Shown one piece after another: positions 17,974 through 25,890 of a stretch of 42,505 nucleotides of DNA. Numbering within the stretch: the stretch's first letter is position 1; every line of letters begins with the position of its first letter. Origin of the DNA: Christensenellaceae bacterium Phil7 (GTDB lineage Bacteria; Bacillota; Clostridia; Christensenellales; CAG-138); the NCBI GenBank assembly GCA_001940845.1, contig MSGV01000042.1, positions 1-42,505 on the forward strand, written 5' to 3'. A program made the translations under genes and the position numbers. A model generated the notes under the pieces. That model ran no database searches and had not been told where the DNA came from. It worked only from the letters and a program-made list of their open reading frames with translations.

Positions 17974-18810
17974 ATGAAGAATGATTTTAGATTTATTGAA
18001 CTCAACAAACGTGGAAACAAACTTGCAAAACGGCTTCAATGTGCAAACAGCAGCATCCACTACCTGAGCATACTTGAAGGCACTACGCGGGGCAAGGTCT
18101 ATATCAGCGAAGGAACTTCCTGGGCTCCAACGCTTGCGATCGTTTACAGCTTCCTTCTCGGAGGATTCCAGATAATGGGAGATGTGATTACGAAACCCGA
18201 GGAATATGCAGCATTAAGGCTATTATTCGAACGTAAACTCATACCCGATCTGCTCATTCCAAACGGCATCCGCGAAGTATCCTTTTCATGTGATTCCGAG
18301 GGATTGCATGAGGTCATGCGCCTTGCATTCTTTGACAGGGAGCTATATGAGCAAATTCAATTATGCTATAGCTATTCTCATACAAAGGATACTGCATGCT
18401 TTAATTGCTGTTCATATCCATTGCGAAGAATTGATCCGAATTTTGCAGCCAATAATTTTGATTTTAAGCTGCGCCTTCATGATGAGATCCTTGAATCCTA
18501 TGTAAGCATGGATAGTTTTTTCAGAAATGGGCTTGCCTATATTGCCCTGGATGGAGATAATATAATTGCAAATCTGATTGCAAACGGACGATATGGGAAT
18601 TGCCTTATACTCGGTGCCGATACCGATGAGGAATACAGGCAGCAGGGCATTGCAGCTTCTCTTCTGCTCTCCGCTGCCCAGTACGCCCGCGCCCATGAGC
18701 TTGATTTGATTTGGGAATGCGCCGAATGCAATATTGCTTCCGTCAAGACCGCTGAAAAATGCGGTTTCCAGCGCCTCTACTCCTTTCCCGTCCGATGGTT
18801 TGAAATTTAA
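17974..18810 (+). CDS. GNAT-family N-acetyltransferase
   Basis: A 278-residue protein with a C-terminal GNAT fold. The acetyl-CoA-binding region reads TDEEYRQQGIAASLL (about 225-240), and the ending ECAECNIASVKTAEKCGF is the usual last strand-helix of these enzymes. The overall layout, with an N-terminal half that has no enzyme motif, fits the Bacillota GNAT family PF12746 by memory. The substrate is unknown. The ATG at 17974 gives an N-terminus like that family. The frame is open to a TTG at 17932, and neither start has a clear ribosome binding site. It follows priA after 62 nt. Confidence 0.75.
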   Translation: MKNDFRFIELNKRGNKLAKRLQCANSSIHYLSILEGTTRGKVYISEGTSWAPTLAIVYSFLLGGFQIMGDVITKPEEYAALRLLFERKLIPDLLIPNGIREVSFSCDSEGLHEVMRLAFFDRELYEQIQLCYSYSHTKDTACFNCCSYPLRRIDPNFAANNFDFKLRLHDEILESYVSMDSFFRNGLAYIALDGDNIIANLIANGRYGNCLILGADTDEEYRQQGIAASLLLSAAQYARAHELDLIWECAECNIASVKTAEKCGFQRLYSFPVRWFEI

Positions 18811-18855
18811 AGGTTCGACCAACCAAATATATTGATTTTAATGTGGATTATGGGG

Positions 18856-18883
18856 TTGACAATTTCGAATCACTTGCTATAAT
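18856..18883 (+). promoter_or_regulatory. Sigma-A promoter of perR-rbr with PerR-box-like overlap
   Basis: TTGACA (18856-18861) and TATAAT (18878-18883) are perfect hexamers with a 16-bp spacer, and TG at 18875-18876 adds an extended -10. The 15-mer at 18877-18891 matches the Bacillus PerR box TTATAATnATTATAA at 10 of 14 fixed positions (6 of 7 in the left half, 4 of 7 in the right). Part of that match is the -10 itself, so autoregulation by PerR is only a suggestion. Confidence 0.8.
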
Positions 18884-18916
18884 AAGATTAAGAATCATTC
18901 CTAAGCAGGAGGAAAC

Positions 18917-19303
18917 ATGACAAAGCAGCGATTACTCATATATAAGATTGTTTCCGAATCCTGCTGCCACCCAACGGCGGAGATGGTCTATGAACAGGCA
19001 AAGTCTGCTCTTCCCTCTATCGCACTTGGTACGGTCTATAGGAATCTCAATCTCATGGTCGAAGATGGTGAGATACGCAGAATATGCATTCCAGGAGAAC
19101 CCGATCGTTTTGATAAGACTCTGGCTCCACATGGACATATGCTCTGCGTCAGATGCGGCAAGGTCATCGATTTTCCCGTTGATGCGCTTGACCGCAATAT
19201 AGAGGAATGCACAGGAGCTCAAATACTATCATGCAATGTCAGTATGCAGGTGATTTGCGTCGACTGCCTGGCAAATGATGACTTCAAAGGCTCCGTGTCA
19301 TAA
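18917..19303 (+). CDS. Fur-family peroxide-type regulator (PerR-like)
   Basis: A 128-residue Fur-superfamily repressor. Residues 1-70 are the winged helix. Residues matching the PerR regulatory metal site are the His in CHPTAEMVY, the Asp in RFD, the two His in PHGH and the Asp in VIDF. The structural zinc site is CVRC plus CVDC. In PerR, metal-catalysed oxidation of the His ligands releases DNA. The N-terminus is shorter than in most homologues (it starts at MTKQRLLIY), but AGGAGG sits 4-5 nt before this ATG. The gene lies 31 nt before a rubrerythrin, a classical PerR target in clostridia, which supports peroxide sensing over iron sensing. Confidence 0.88.
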   Translation: MTKQRLLIYKIVSESCCHPTAEMVYEQAKSALPSIALGTVYRNLNLMVEDGEIRRICIPGEPDRFDKTLAPHGHMLCVRCGKVIDFPVDALDRNIEECTGAQILSCNVSMQVICVDCLANDDFKGSVS

Positions 19304-19334
19304 TTAAAGTATTAAATCAATGGAGGATTTCAAA

Positions 19335-19877
19335 ATGAAGAAGTTTGTATGTTCTGTTTGTGGTTATGTTCACACCGGTGAGACCGCTCCCGAAGCATGC
19401 CCCGTCTGCAATGCTCCCGCATCCAAGTTTGTTGAGCAGGCTGCTGAGCTTACTTGGGCCGCTGAGCATGTCGTTGGTGTTGCACAGGGTGCTCCCGAAG
19501 ATATTATGGCTGATCTGCGTGCCAATTTCAATGGCGAATGCACCGAAGTCGGTATGTATCTCGCAATGGCAAGGGTCGCCCATAGGGAAGGCTATCCCGA
19601 AATCGGTCTCTACTGGGAGAAAGCTGCTTATGAAGAGGCAGAGCATGCTGCAAAGTTTGCTGAGCTTCTCGGCGAAGTCGTTACCGACAGCACCAAGAAG
19701 AATCTCCAAATGCGTGTTGAGGCCGAAAATGGTGCAACCATGGGCAAGACCGACCTCGCAAAGCGCGCCAAGGCACTCAACCTCGATGCAATCCATGATA
19801 CCGTTCATGAGATGGCTCGCGACGAGGCCCGCCACGGCAAGGCTCTCAAGGGGCTGCTGGACAGGTATTTCGGCTAA
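19335..19877 (+). CDS. Reverse rubrerythrin (NADH peroxidase type)
   Basis: A 180-residue non-haem iron peroxidase that detoxifies hydrogen peroxide in anaerobes. The rubredoxin domain comes first, with CSVCGYVH and CPVCN knuckles within residues 5-27. The four-helix diiron domain follows, with [15 protein letters not shown], and ARDEARH as likely ligand motifs. In ordinary rubrerythrin the order is the opposite, hence reverse rubrerythrin, as described in Clostridium acetobutylicum. The ATG at 19335 has GGAGG 8 nt upstream; an earlier start at 19320 would lie on that site. Codon use is skewed in the way expected of highly expressed genes. It shares a transcript with the PerR-like gene. Confidence 0.93.
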   Translation: MKKFVCSVCGYVHTGETAPEACPVCNAPASKFVEQAAELTWAAEHVVGVAQGAPEDIMADLRANFNGECTEVGMYLAMARVAHREGYPEIGLYWEKAAYEEAEHAAKFAELLGEVVTDSTKKNLQMRVEAENGATMGKTDLAKRAKALNLDAIHDTVHEMARDEARHGKALKGLLDRYFG

Positions 19878-19907
19878 TATCAATAAACTCCAATTTTAAC
19901 TGAATTC

Positions 19908-19946
19908 GGTAGGTCGGCAGACAAAATAATTATCTGCCGACCTACC
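19908..19946. repeat. Long perfect hairpin downstream of rubrerythrin
   Basis: Two perfect 14-bp arms, GGTAGGTCGGCAGA (19908-19921) and TCTGCCGACCTACC (19933-19946), enclose an 11-base AT-rich loop. It lies 30 nt after the rubrerythrin stop. There is no T run on either strand, so it is not a standard intrinsic terminator. It could stabilise the 3' end of the perR-rbr mRNA or be the end of a mobile element. Confidence 0.7.
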
Positions 19947-20207
19947 ATGCTATCGTGCGTACCATTCGGTACACGGCTGCTCAACCAAATAAACAAGCTG
20001 CACACCTCTCGGTGTAGTAATATAACATTGAGACTAATCCAAATCGGGTTAGCTTCTCTTTTGTTATGACAGTGCAGGCACCACCACGGCATAATCGTGC
20101 GATATAAGTCCATGCTGTTCGGCTATACACTTTATACACTTCCGCTGCTTGGGCGTATTCAGGACTTGTACCCTCTAGAATGTGCGCCCGGCGGACGTAC
20201 AACAAAA
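19947..20207. other. Intergenic region without a supported gene
   Basis: Between the rubrerythrin hairpin and the terminator of the nucleotidyltransferase gene I find no credible gene. The longest frame (minus strand, 19981-20265, 94 codons) crosses the terminator hairpin and has no ribosome binding site. The stretch may be degraded DNA. Confidence 0.5.
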
Positions 20208-20239
20208 GGATTCGGCATAGAAAATGCGATGCCGAATCC
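20208..20239 (-). terminator. Rho-independent terminator of the nucleotidyltransferase gene
   Basis: On the minus strand GGATTCGGCAT (20239-20229) pairs perfectly with ATGCCGAATCC (20218-20208) around a 10-base loop, and TTTTGTTG follows directly. It begins about 65 nt after the stop at 20304 and ends the leftward comM-to-20304 block. Confidence 0.9.
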
Positions 20240-20303
20240 ATCTTATATCGGTTTGAATCATGCAAGCCGAAAATCCGTTTATTCGCTCAATTCTGTGGCT
20301 TTA

Positions 20304-22712
20304 TTATGAGTGTTCCTCTTTTCCTTTATCACGAAGATTTTTCAATTTTTCCGTATACACATCGCAGAGTTCCTTCGCATATTCTCCGCTGCTCGCACCG
20401 GCAACTATCCTGAACGAGGTTGTTTTACCCAGGTATGGCTTAGCCACGACCCATCCATCATCAAATCTGAGACGAAGACCATCCACCATCTCTCTTTCAC
20501 TTCCGCTCTCCAATTCGGCAAGGGAGCGCAGCATTCGTCCGATATCATTTCGTGAGGCGGTTATCCTTCGCTCGTTACTGTAAACCGTCGGTAGCCCGGC
20601 TTGCAATTCAAAAATCCTTCCATTAGCAAATAGCTCCGTCAGCTTCAGTATCATAGCCTCCCTTTCATACAGAGGAGCATAATAATGCCCGCGTTCAAAT
20701 GCGGCACGGCGCAGCTTTGCTGAATCCTCCGATGCAAAGCTGATTTCGACACCGATGGATTTTAATCGTGACCGATATTCCTCAGCCAATGTGACCGGCA
20801 GCACAAGCTGTCTGATTCCGGCATTTTCAGCTGCATCCAGTGCCAGAATCGTCAGTATTGCCTGCTCATCAAGTATAATTCGCTTTCCTCCATGATAGAT
20901 TGCCAAGCTCAGTGTCCCACTCGCATCCTCGTATACTGCTATGGTATTTTCATCGTGTACCGGTATAAGCTTTGCTTCGGATCGCAAGGATTCAACATTC
21001 CAGCCGAGGCGAAGCAATAGACCCGTGACGCATCTGAGCACCATTTCACTCGCATTAATACGCATAGTCTTATGATTGGCCTGCATCATTTTTGTATCAA
21101 GCATACGCATCAGCCTATTCTCAAACACATCCTCCATGCCCTCAGTACGAGAGACTATGCCCAATTCCGTATCCGTTCTTGGTCTCTGCTCGCCGGAAAG
21201 AAAAGCGGAGCGAACACTGCGCAGGCAATTTGGCGCAGCTTCTATGCCCATTTCATCATATAGTGTTATAATGCAGCCATGATGTTCTCGGCTCTCAACA
21301 TATATACCTCCGGCAGCACCGATCTGCGAAACCGTCAGTGAAAATGCCGACCTGCCTATCGGACTTATATTGCTCACATCCACCCCCTGCGAAGCAACGC
21401 CGGAAATGATTGCATAAACCAGCATCACTGCACTCTGATTGCCATCGCTGCATATAGCTATCTTTGCAGGTGTTCGAAAAGTGGATGCATATGCCGCCCC
21501 TATGCGAAGCGCAGTTTCCGGAGTGAGCCCTGTATCCACATACCCAAGTATCCTGCTGCCATTCAGCTCTATCCTGCTTGCCGAATTGCCCCATACTATA
21601 TTATCGCGGCAGCTTATTCCTCCTTCAAGCTCCTTTTCCGGCCAAATGGATACATTGGGAAGAACTGAAACACCGACTCCGACATGCGTTCCCGCGCCTA
21701 TTGTGCTTCCCTCATAGAGCGATGCCCTATCATCCACCTGAGCCCTTTCACAGATCACCGAAGCTCGAATCTGAGCATACCTTCTCACCTTCACACGGTC
21801 AAGCAGAATCGATCGCTTTATGCTGCTCCCCTCTTCAATGCATGAACCGCTGCCAAGTACGCTATAAGGCTCAATTATTGCACTTTTTCCAATACTTACA
21901 CCGCTGCCGATATAGCATGGCGGAATGAGTGCAGCACTCTCCGAAATATGTGCGTTGGGCTCTATATAGATGCCGGAATAATTTCTCGCTATAGTCTCAA
22001 ATCTGACCTTTCCATCCAGCATATCGCGCTGAGCCCGTCGGTATTCCGAAATATCACCGATATCGCACCAATAGCTTTCCGTCACGAATCCACGCAGCTT
22101 CATTCCTCGCTCCAGCATTTTGGGGAAGAGCTGCTTTGAGAAATCATATTCCTCCCCATCCGGTATCATGTCCAATGCGCTGCGGCCCAATATATATATG
22201 CCTGTATTAGCAAGATCGCTGAAAACCTCGCTCTGCTCCGGCTTTTCTATAAATCTGGCTATCATACCATCTGAATCGAGAAGAGCAACTCCATACTCCG
22301 TTGGCGATGGAACCTTTTTGAGCACTATGGTGGCATCCGCACCGCTTGCCTCATGTTCTGCTAGGGCTGCCGAAATATCAATATCTGTTATCCCATCGCC
22401 GCTGAGCACAAGGATCTTATCATCCGTGCTGTTTATAGCGAGTTTGACACTCCCTGCAGTGCCAAGAGGGCTATCTGATTCAGAATAGCTGCATCTGAGC
22501 CCCCATGGACTGCCATCGCCCACATGCTCCTTTATCACCTCTCCCATATAGTGCAGGGTATAAATTGCATCAACTATTCCGTGCCGCTTCAGCAGATCCA
22601 TAGTGTAATCCACTATAGGCTTATTAAGCAGGGGTACCATTGGTTTTGGCATAGTACAGGTTATCGGTCTGAGCCTCTTGCCCTCTCCTCCGGCCATTAT
22701 TACCGCTCTCAT
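20304..22712 (-). CDS. Sugar nucleotidyltransferase fused to phosphomannomutase-like domain
   Basis: An 802-residue fusion. Residues 1 to about 235 are a nucleotidyltransferase domain starting MRAVIMAGGEGKRLRPIT, with KPMVPL, LSGDGITDID and the EKP motif, typical of mannose- or glucose-1-phosphate nucleotidyltransferases. Residues about 250-370 form a left-handed beta-helix of hexapeptide repeats. The remainder resembles phosphomannomutase/phosphoglucomutase, but I see no TASHNP-type phosphoserine loop, so that part may be inactive. This layout is known in clostridia and cyanobacteria as GDP-mannose pyrophosphorylase-like proteins. A GDP-sugar product could feed the glycosyltransferases at 32858-37244. 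The ATG at 22712 fits the family N-terminus; a GTG at 22727 is in frame. Its AAGGTGG site lies inside a terminator-like hairpin. Confidence 0.87.
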   Translation of the reverse strand: MRAVIMAGGEGKRLRPITCTMPKPMVPLLNKPIVDYTMDLLKRHGIVDAIYTLHYMGEVIKEHVGDGSPWGLRCSYSESDSPLGTAGSVKLAINSTDDKILVLSGDGITDIDISAALAEHEASGADATIVLKKVPSPTEYGVALLDSDGMIARFIEKPEQSEVFSDLANTGIYILGRSALDMIPDGEEYDFSKQLFPKMLERGMKLRGFVTESYWCDIGDISEYRRAQRDMLDGKVRFETIARNYSGIYIEPNAHISESAALIPPCYIGSGVSIGKSAIIEPYSVLGSGSCIEEGSSIKRSILLDRVKVRRYAQIRASVICERAQVDDRASLYEGSTIGAGTHVGVGVSVLPNVSIWPEKELEGGISCRDNIVWGNSASRIELNGSRILGYVDTGLTPETALRIGAAYASTFRTPAKIAICSDGNQSAVMLVYAIISGVASQGVDVSNISPIGRSAFSLTVSQIGAAGGIYVESREHHGCIITLYDEMGIEAAPNCLRSVRSAFLSGEQRPRTDTELGIVSRTEGMEDVFENRLMRMLDTKMMQANHKTMRINASEMVLRCVTGLLLRLGWNVESLRSEAKLIPVHDENTIAVYEDASGTLSLAIYHGGKRIILDEQAILTILALDAAENAGIRQLVLPVTLAEEYRSRLKSIGVEISFASEDSAKLRRAAFERGHYYAPLYEREAMILKLTELFANGRIFELQAGLPTVYSNERRITASRNDIGRMLRSLAELESGSEREMVDGLRLRFDDGWVVAKPYLGKTTSFRIVAGASSGEYAKELCDVYTEKLKNLRDKGKEEHS

Positions 22713-22753
22713 AAAAAATAATACCACCTTTCAGATTGAAATGTGGTATTATT
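22713..22753 (-). terminator. T-tailed hairpin ending at the next start codon
   Basis: On the minus strand AATAATACCAC (22753-22743) pairs perfectly with GTGGTATTATT (22727-22717) around a 15-base loop, and a run of six T (22718-22713) ends directly at the ATG at 22712. It would terminate the SleB-like transcript. The ribosome binding site AAGGTGG of the following gene lies at the loop and in the 3' arm, so folding should also hide that site. Confidence 0.85.
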
Positions 22754-22776
22754 CTTTCCTGTTTCATCAATAAGTA

Positions 22777-23817
22777 TTAGAAGTAATATAAACCATAGTA
22801 ATAATTATTGCCCTCTATTGTGGCATAGTATTTGGTATAATCCGTCCATGGTTTTCCGAGATAGGAGGCGCGATAGAATAATACCTTTTTAGGCAGTGTT
22901 GCGCCATGAGTCGAAAACACGTAAATTGCTGCCGCCATCGCTTTTGAATTCGGATTCACAGATTCGAGATAACTTCTGCTATAACCAAACTGCCCGGATT
23001 GGAACAATACTCCGGGAACATCATTTGGGAATCGACCCGAGCTATTGAACACGCGATTCAGCACGATGCTTGCTATCGCCCTATAACCGACTTTTGTGCT
23101 TCCTGGCCCTTCGCAATGAATCAGTGCAGCAACGAGTTTTATATCCTCATCAGAAAACTGCCCCTCATGCACCGTATACATCGCAGCAGGTGTAGGCTGC
23201 GGAGTTGCAGTCGGCTTCGGCTTGGGAGTCGGCTTAGACGTCGGTGTTGGCTCCGGAGTCGGAGTTTCGAAATACCCAAGTTTTACATAATCCCTCGCCA
23301 TATAGCCGACAATATCATCCACAACCACTCTGAACCATTCGTCACTTCTGCCCGTAACATACAGTTCAGTACCCATGGCACACACTTTAAGAATATCAGC
23401 ATCCGTCGATGGCTCCTCCCTGAGATTAACATATGTCTCATTGACGTAACCAGCAACATATTCCATTTCAGTCATGACCAATGGAGTTGGCGTGGGTTCC
23501 TCTGTCGGCACAGCAGAATTTGGAGGCACTGAAACATTGTCAGCCGGCGTTTCCGATGGCCCTTCTGTCGCCTTCAATGTCTGAAGCGGCATTTGAGATA
23601 TTATCGGCTCCGGTACTCCGGTCGGAGCATCATATGGTCTCAAAACCGGAATTATCGTTTCCTCCGATACTTCTGCCGGCTTTATGGTCGGAGAAGTTAC
23701 AGCGTCCTTTTCTCCCTCGGTTTGAGCATTTGTGCAGCCCTCCAGCACAAAAGCGGCTGTAAGCAGCACTGCCAAGGTGATTGTAAGCAGGCATCGTTGA
23801 ATCTTTATAATTCGCAT
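22777..23817 (-). CDS. SH3b and SleB-type wall hydrolase, probable lipoprotein
   Basis: A 346-residue exported protein. The N-terminus has charged residues, a hydrophobic core (10-25) and a lipobox-like LEGC with Cys28; Glu at that position is unusual, so lipidation is probable but not certain. A Pro/Thr/Ser-rich linker follows. A bacterial SH3 domain (about 120-185: YVNLREEPSTDA, DEWFRVVV, YMARDYVKLG) is joined by a second linker of PTP repeats to a SleB/CwlJ-type hydrolase domain (about 225-346) with the catalytic Glu likely in HCEGPGS. SleB proteins cleave spore cortex, but this domain also occurs in vegetative wall enzymes, and the context here is not sporulation. The ATG at 23817 has AAGGAGG 8 nt upstream; the frame is open to 23850. 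Confidence 0.88.
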   Translation of the reverse strand: MRIIKIQRCLLTITLAVLLTAAFVLEGCTNAQTEGEKDAVTSPTIKPAEVSEETIIPVLRPYDAPTGVPEPIISQMPLQTLKATEGPSETPADNVSVPPNSAVPTEEPTPTPLVMTEMEYVAGYVNETYVNLREEPSTDADILKVCAMGTELYVTGRSDEWFRVVVDDIVGYMARDYVKLGYFETPTPEPTPTSKPTPKPKPTATPQPTPAAMYTVHEGQFSDEDIKLVAALIHCEGPGSTKVGYRAIASIVLNRVFNSSGRFPNDVPGVLFQSGQFGYSRSYLESVNPNSKAMAAAIYVFSTHGATLPKKVLFYRASYLGKPWTDYTKYYATIEGNNYYYGLYYF

Positions 23818-23872
23818 TGCTTGCCCCTCCTTTTGGTTTTTTTGCCCCACCTCGGATTACTTCTTTACATTA

Positions 23873-25276
23873 TTATATGATGTACCTATCAACATCACTT
23901 TCGCCATTTTTCGAGAGATGCTCCTCCATATACCTCTCGTCAATGGTGACATCTATCATTGGATGCTCACCTGTTGCGTTGAAAGAAATATCCTCAAGTA
24001 GGTTTTCAACAATCGTATGCAATCGTCTTGCTCCGATGTTTTCACTATTTTCATTCGCATAATACGCATATTGGGCGATAGCACGAATGGATTCCTCAGT
24101 AAATACGAGGTGTATATTGTCCGTTTCCAGCATCGCAGTATACTGCTTGATTATTGCATTATGCGGTTTGGTCAGGATTCGCTCATAATCCTCTATCGTA
24201 AGCGGCTTGAGCTCAACCCGGATCGGAAATCTGCCCTGAAGCTCCGGTATAAGATCGCTGACCTTTGATACATGGAACGCTCCCGCAGCGATAAACAACA
24301 TATAGTTTGTGCGAACAGGTCCATACTTAGTATTGACCGTACTTCCCTCAACTATAGGCAAAATATCGCGCTGAACACCCTCTCTGGAGACATCCGGCCC
24401 CTTTACGCCGCCATTCGCGGCAATCTTATCGATTTCGTCAATGAATATGATGCCGCTTTGCTCTGCTTTTTCAATGGCTTCACGAATAACTTCATCCATA
24501 TCCGTCAGCTTTTCGGTTTCTTCGGCGATCAATATTCTTCTGCCTTCCGCGACCGTAACCCTGCGATGCTTGGTTTTCTTCGGAAGTACGCCGCCAAACA
24601 ACTCTCCGACATTGATATCTATACCCATTGCGAGCATGGAATCATTGCCCTGGTTGTTCTCGCTTACCTCAACCTCAATGATATCATTCTCATGCATACC
24701 ACTTCGCAGCTCATCAAGCATACGCGCACGCTTGCCATGCTTTTCGTCCGTGCTTGCTGTCTCTCCAGTTGAGTTCTGTGCAGCTAACTGCGTAGCGGTA
24801 TCGTTGACACCAAACAGCTTTTGCAGGGCGCCGAGGCCATTATCATTTGCTTTCTGCGGTATTTTACCTTCATTCAGCAAGAGTTCAACTATCCTCTGCT
24901 CTGCGGCTGCTTCAGCCGTTACGCGAACCCTTACCTCCCATTTTTGCTTTACAAGGCGAACCGAAGCCTCCATAAGATCGCGTATCATTGAATCAACATC
25001 TCTGCCGACATAACCGACCTCGGTGAATTTCGTTGCCTCAACCTTTATGAACGGAGCATCCACCAGCTTAGCCAATCTGCGAGCTATTTCAGTCTTACCA
25101 ACACCCGTTGGGCCAACCATTATGATATTTTTAGGGATGATTTCCTCCCTCATCTCGTCTGAAAGCAGACTTCTCCTATACCTGTTGCGCAGCGCAATAG
25201 CAACCGTGCGCTTCGCATCGTCCTGACCGACGATGTATTTATCTAAAGCTTCAACAATCTGTTTTGGTGTAAGCAT
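23873..25276 (-). CDS. hslU: HslU (ClpY), AAA+ unfoldase of the HslUV protease
   Basis: A 467-residue AAA+ ATPase that unfolds substrates for HslV. It starts MLTPKQIVEALDKYIVGQD, with Walker A GPTGVGKT (about 55-62), the GYVGRDV pore loop (about 88-94), the family I domain, Walker B IIFIDEID and sensor region ENIGARRLHTI. The C-terminus ends in RYII, like the tail that inserts into HslV. ATG codons lie at 25279 and 25276; AGAGG spacing (5 nt) favours the second. It follows hslV after 20 nt. In Bacillus codY comes next; here it is replaced by the SleB-like gene. Confidence 0.96.
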   Translation of the reverse strand: MLTPKQIVEALDKYIVGQDDAKRTVAIALRNRYRRSLLSDEMREEIIPKNIIMVGPTGVGKTEIARRLAKLVDAPFIKVEATKFTEVGYVGRDVDSMIRDLMEASVRLVKQKWEVRVRVTAEAAAEQRIVELLLNEGKIPQKANDNGLGALQKLFGVNDTATQLAAQNSTGETASTDEKHGKRARMLDELRSGMHENDIIEVEVSENNQGNDSMLAMGIDINVGELFGGVLPKKTKHRRVTVAEGRRILIAEETEKLTDMDEVIREAIEKAEQSGIIFIDEIDKIAANGGVKGPDVSREGVQRDILPIVEGSTVNTKYGPVRTNYMLFIAAGAFHVSKVSDLIPELQGRFPIRVELKPLTIEDYERILTKPHNAIIKQYTAMLETDNIHLVFTEESIRAIAQYAYYANENSENIGARRLHTIVENLLEDISFNATGEHPMIDVTIDERYMEEHLSKNGESDVDRYII

Positions 25277-25296
25277 CATTACCTCTTATAGCTAAA

Positions 25297-25830
25297 CTAT
25301 ACTTCTTCAACGATAATATTTGAGTTGGTGTATATGCAGATCTCGGAAGCGATAAGCAGACCCTTCTTTGCTATCTCAGCCGCAGATAATTCGGTATTGC
25401 CCATCAATGCCTTTGCTGCTGCGAGTGCGTACATTCCACCGCTGCCGATCGCCGCAACGCCATCATCGGGCTCGATGACCTCGCCTGTCCCCGAAACGAT
25501 CAGCATATCATTTTCATCTGCGCATATGAGCAATGCTTCGAGCTGGCGCGCCACCTTATCGCCGCGCCAGTCCATCGCCAGATCAACGGCCGCACGGCGC
25601 AGGCTTCCGCCATGCTTTTGCAGCTTTGCTTCAAACCTTTCGCTCAGAGTAAAGGCATCCGCAACAGTACCTGCAAAGCCGATTACGACCCTATCATCAA
25701 ATATCCTGCGCACCTTCTTCGCAGTATGCTTCATTATAGTGTTCTCGCCGAACGTGACCTGGCCATCGCCTGCTATTGCGCATTTGCCGTCACGCTTGAT
25801 ACCGAGAATGGTTGTTCCCCTTATTTCCAT
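25297..25830 (-). CDS. hslV: HslV (ClpQ), peptidase of the HslUV protease
   Basis: A 177-residue proteasome-beta-like peptidase. The start [11 protein letters not shown] predicts a five-residue propeptide cut before Thr6, leaving an N-terminal catalytic threonine. This is like E. coli HslV and unlike Bacillus CodW, which uses serine. GDGQVTFG, the Lys of the KVRRI region and [11 protein letters not shown] are family signatures. The ATG at 25830 has GGAAAG upstream; the frame is open to 25881 but an extra 17 residues would not fit a propeptide. It follows trmFO; the xerC/codV gene usually found between them in Bacillus is absent. Confidence 0.95.
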   Translation of the reverse strand: MEIRGTTILGIKRDGKCAIAGDGQVTFGENTIMKHTAKKVRRIFDDRVVIGFAGTVADAFTLSERFEAKLQKHGGSLRRAAVDLAMDWRGDKVARQLEALLICADENDMLIVSGTGEVIEPDDGVAAIGSGGMYALAAAKALMGNTELSAAEIAKKGLLIASEICIYTNSNIIVEEV

Positions 25831-25890
25831 ATTCTTTCCAACAACTCCGAATTTCAAAATTAAATTTTGCAGTGATATCACTGCATCCGT

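Noticed and set aside
19317-19883. A 188-codon minus-strand frame opposite the rubrerythrin gene
   Set aside because: It is an antisense shadow caused by the biased codon use of the highly expressed rubrerythrin gene.
19981-20265. A 94-codon minus-strand open frame downstream of the nucleotidyltransferase gene
   Set aside because: It crosses the terminator hairpin, has no ribosome binding site, and shows no motif I can name. A weak helix-turn-helix impression is not enough.
23200-23270. Short GC-rich repeats that could suggest a CRISPR-like or satellite array
   Set aside because: They encode the Pro-Thr linker repeats of the SleB-like protein and keep its reading frame; there are no spacers.
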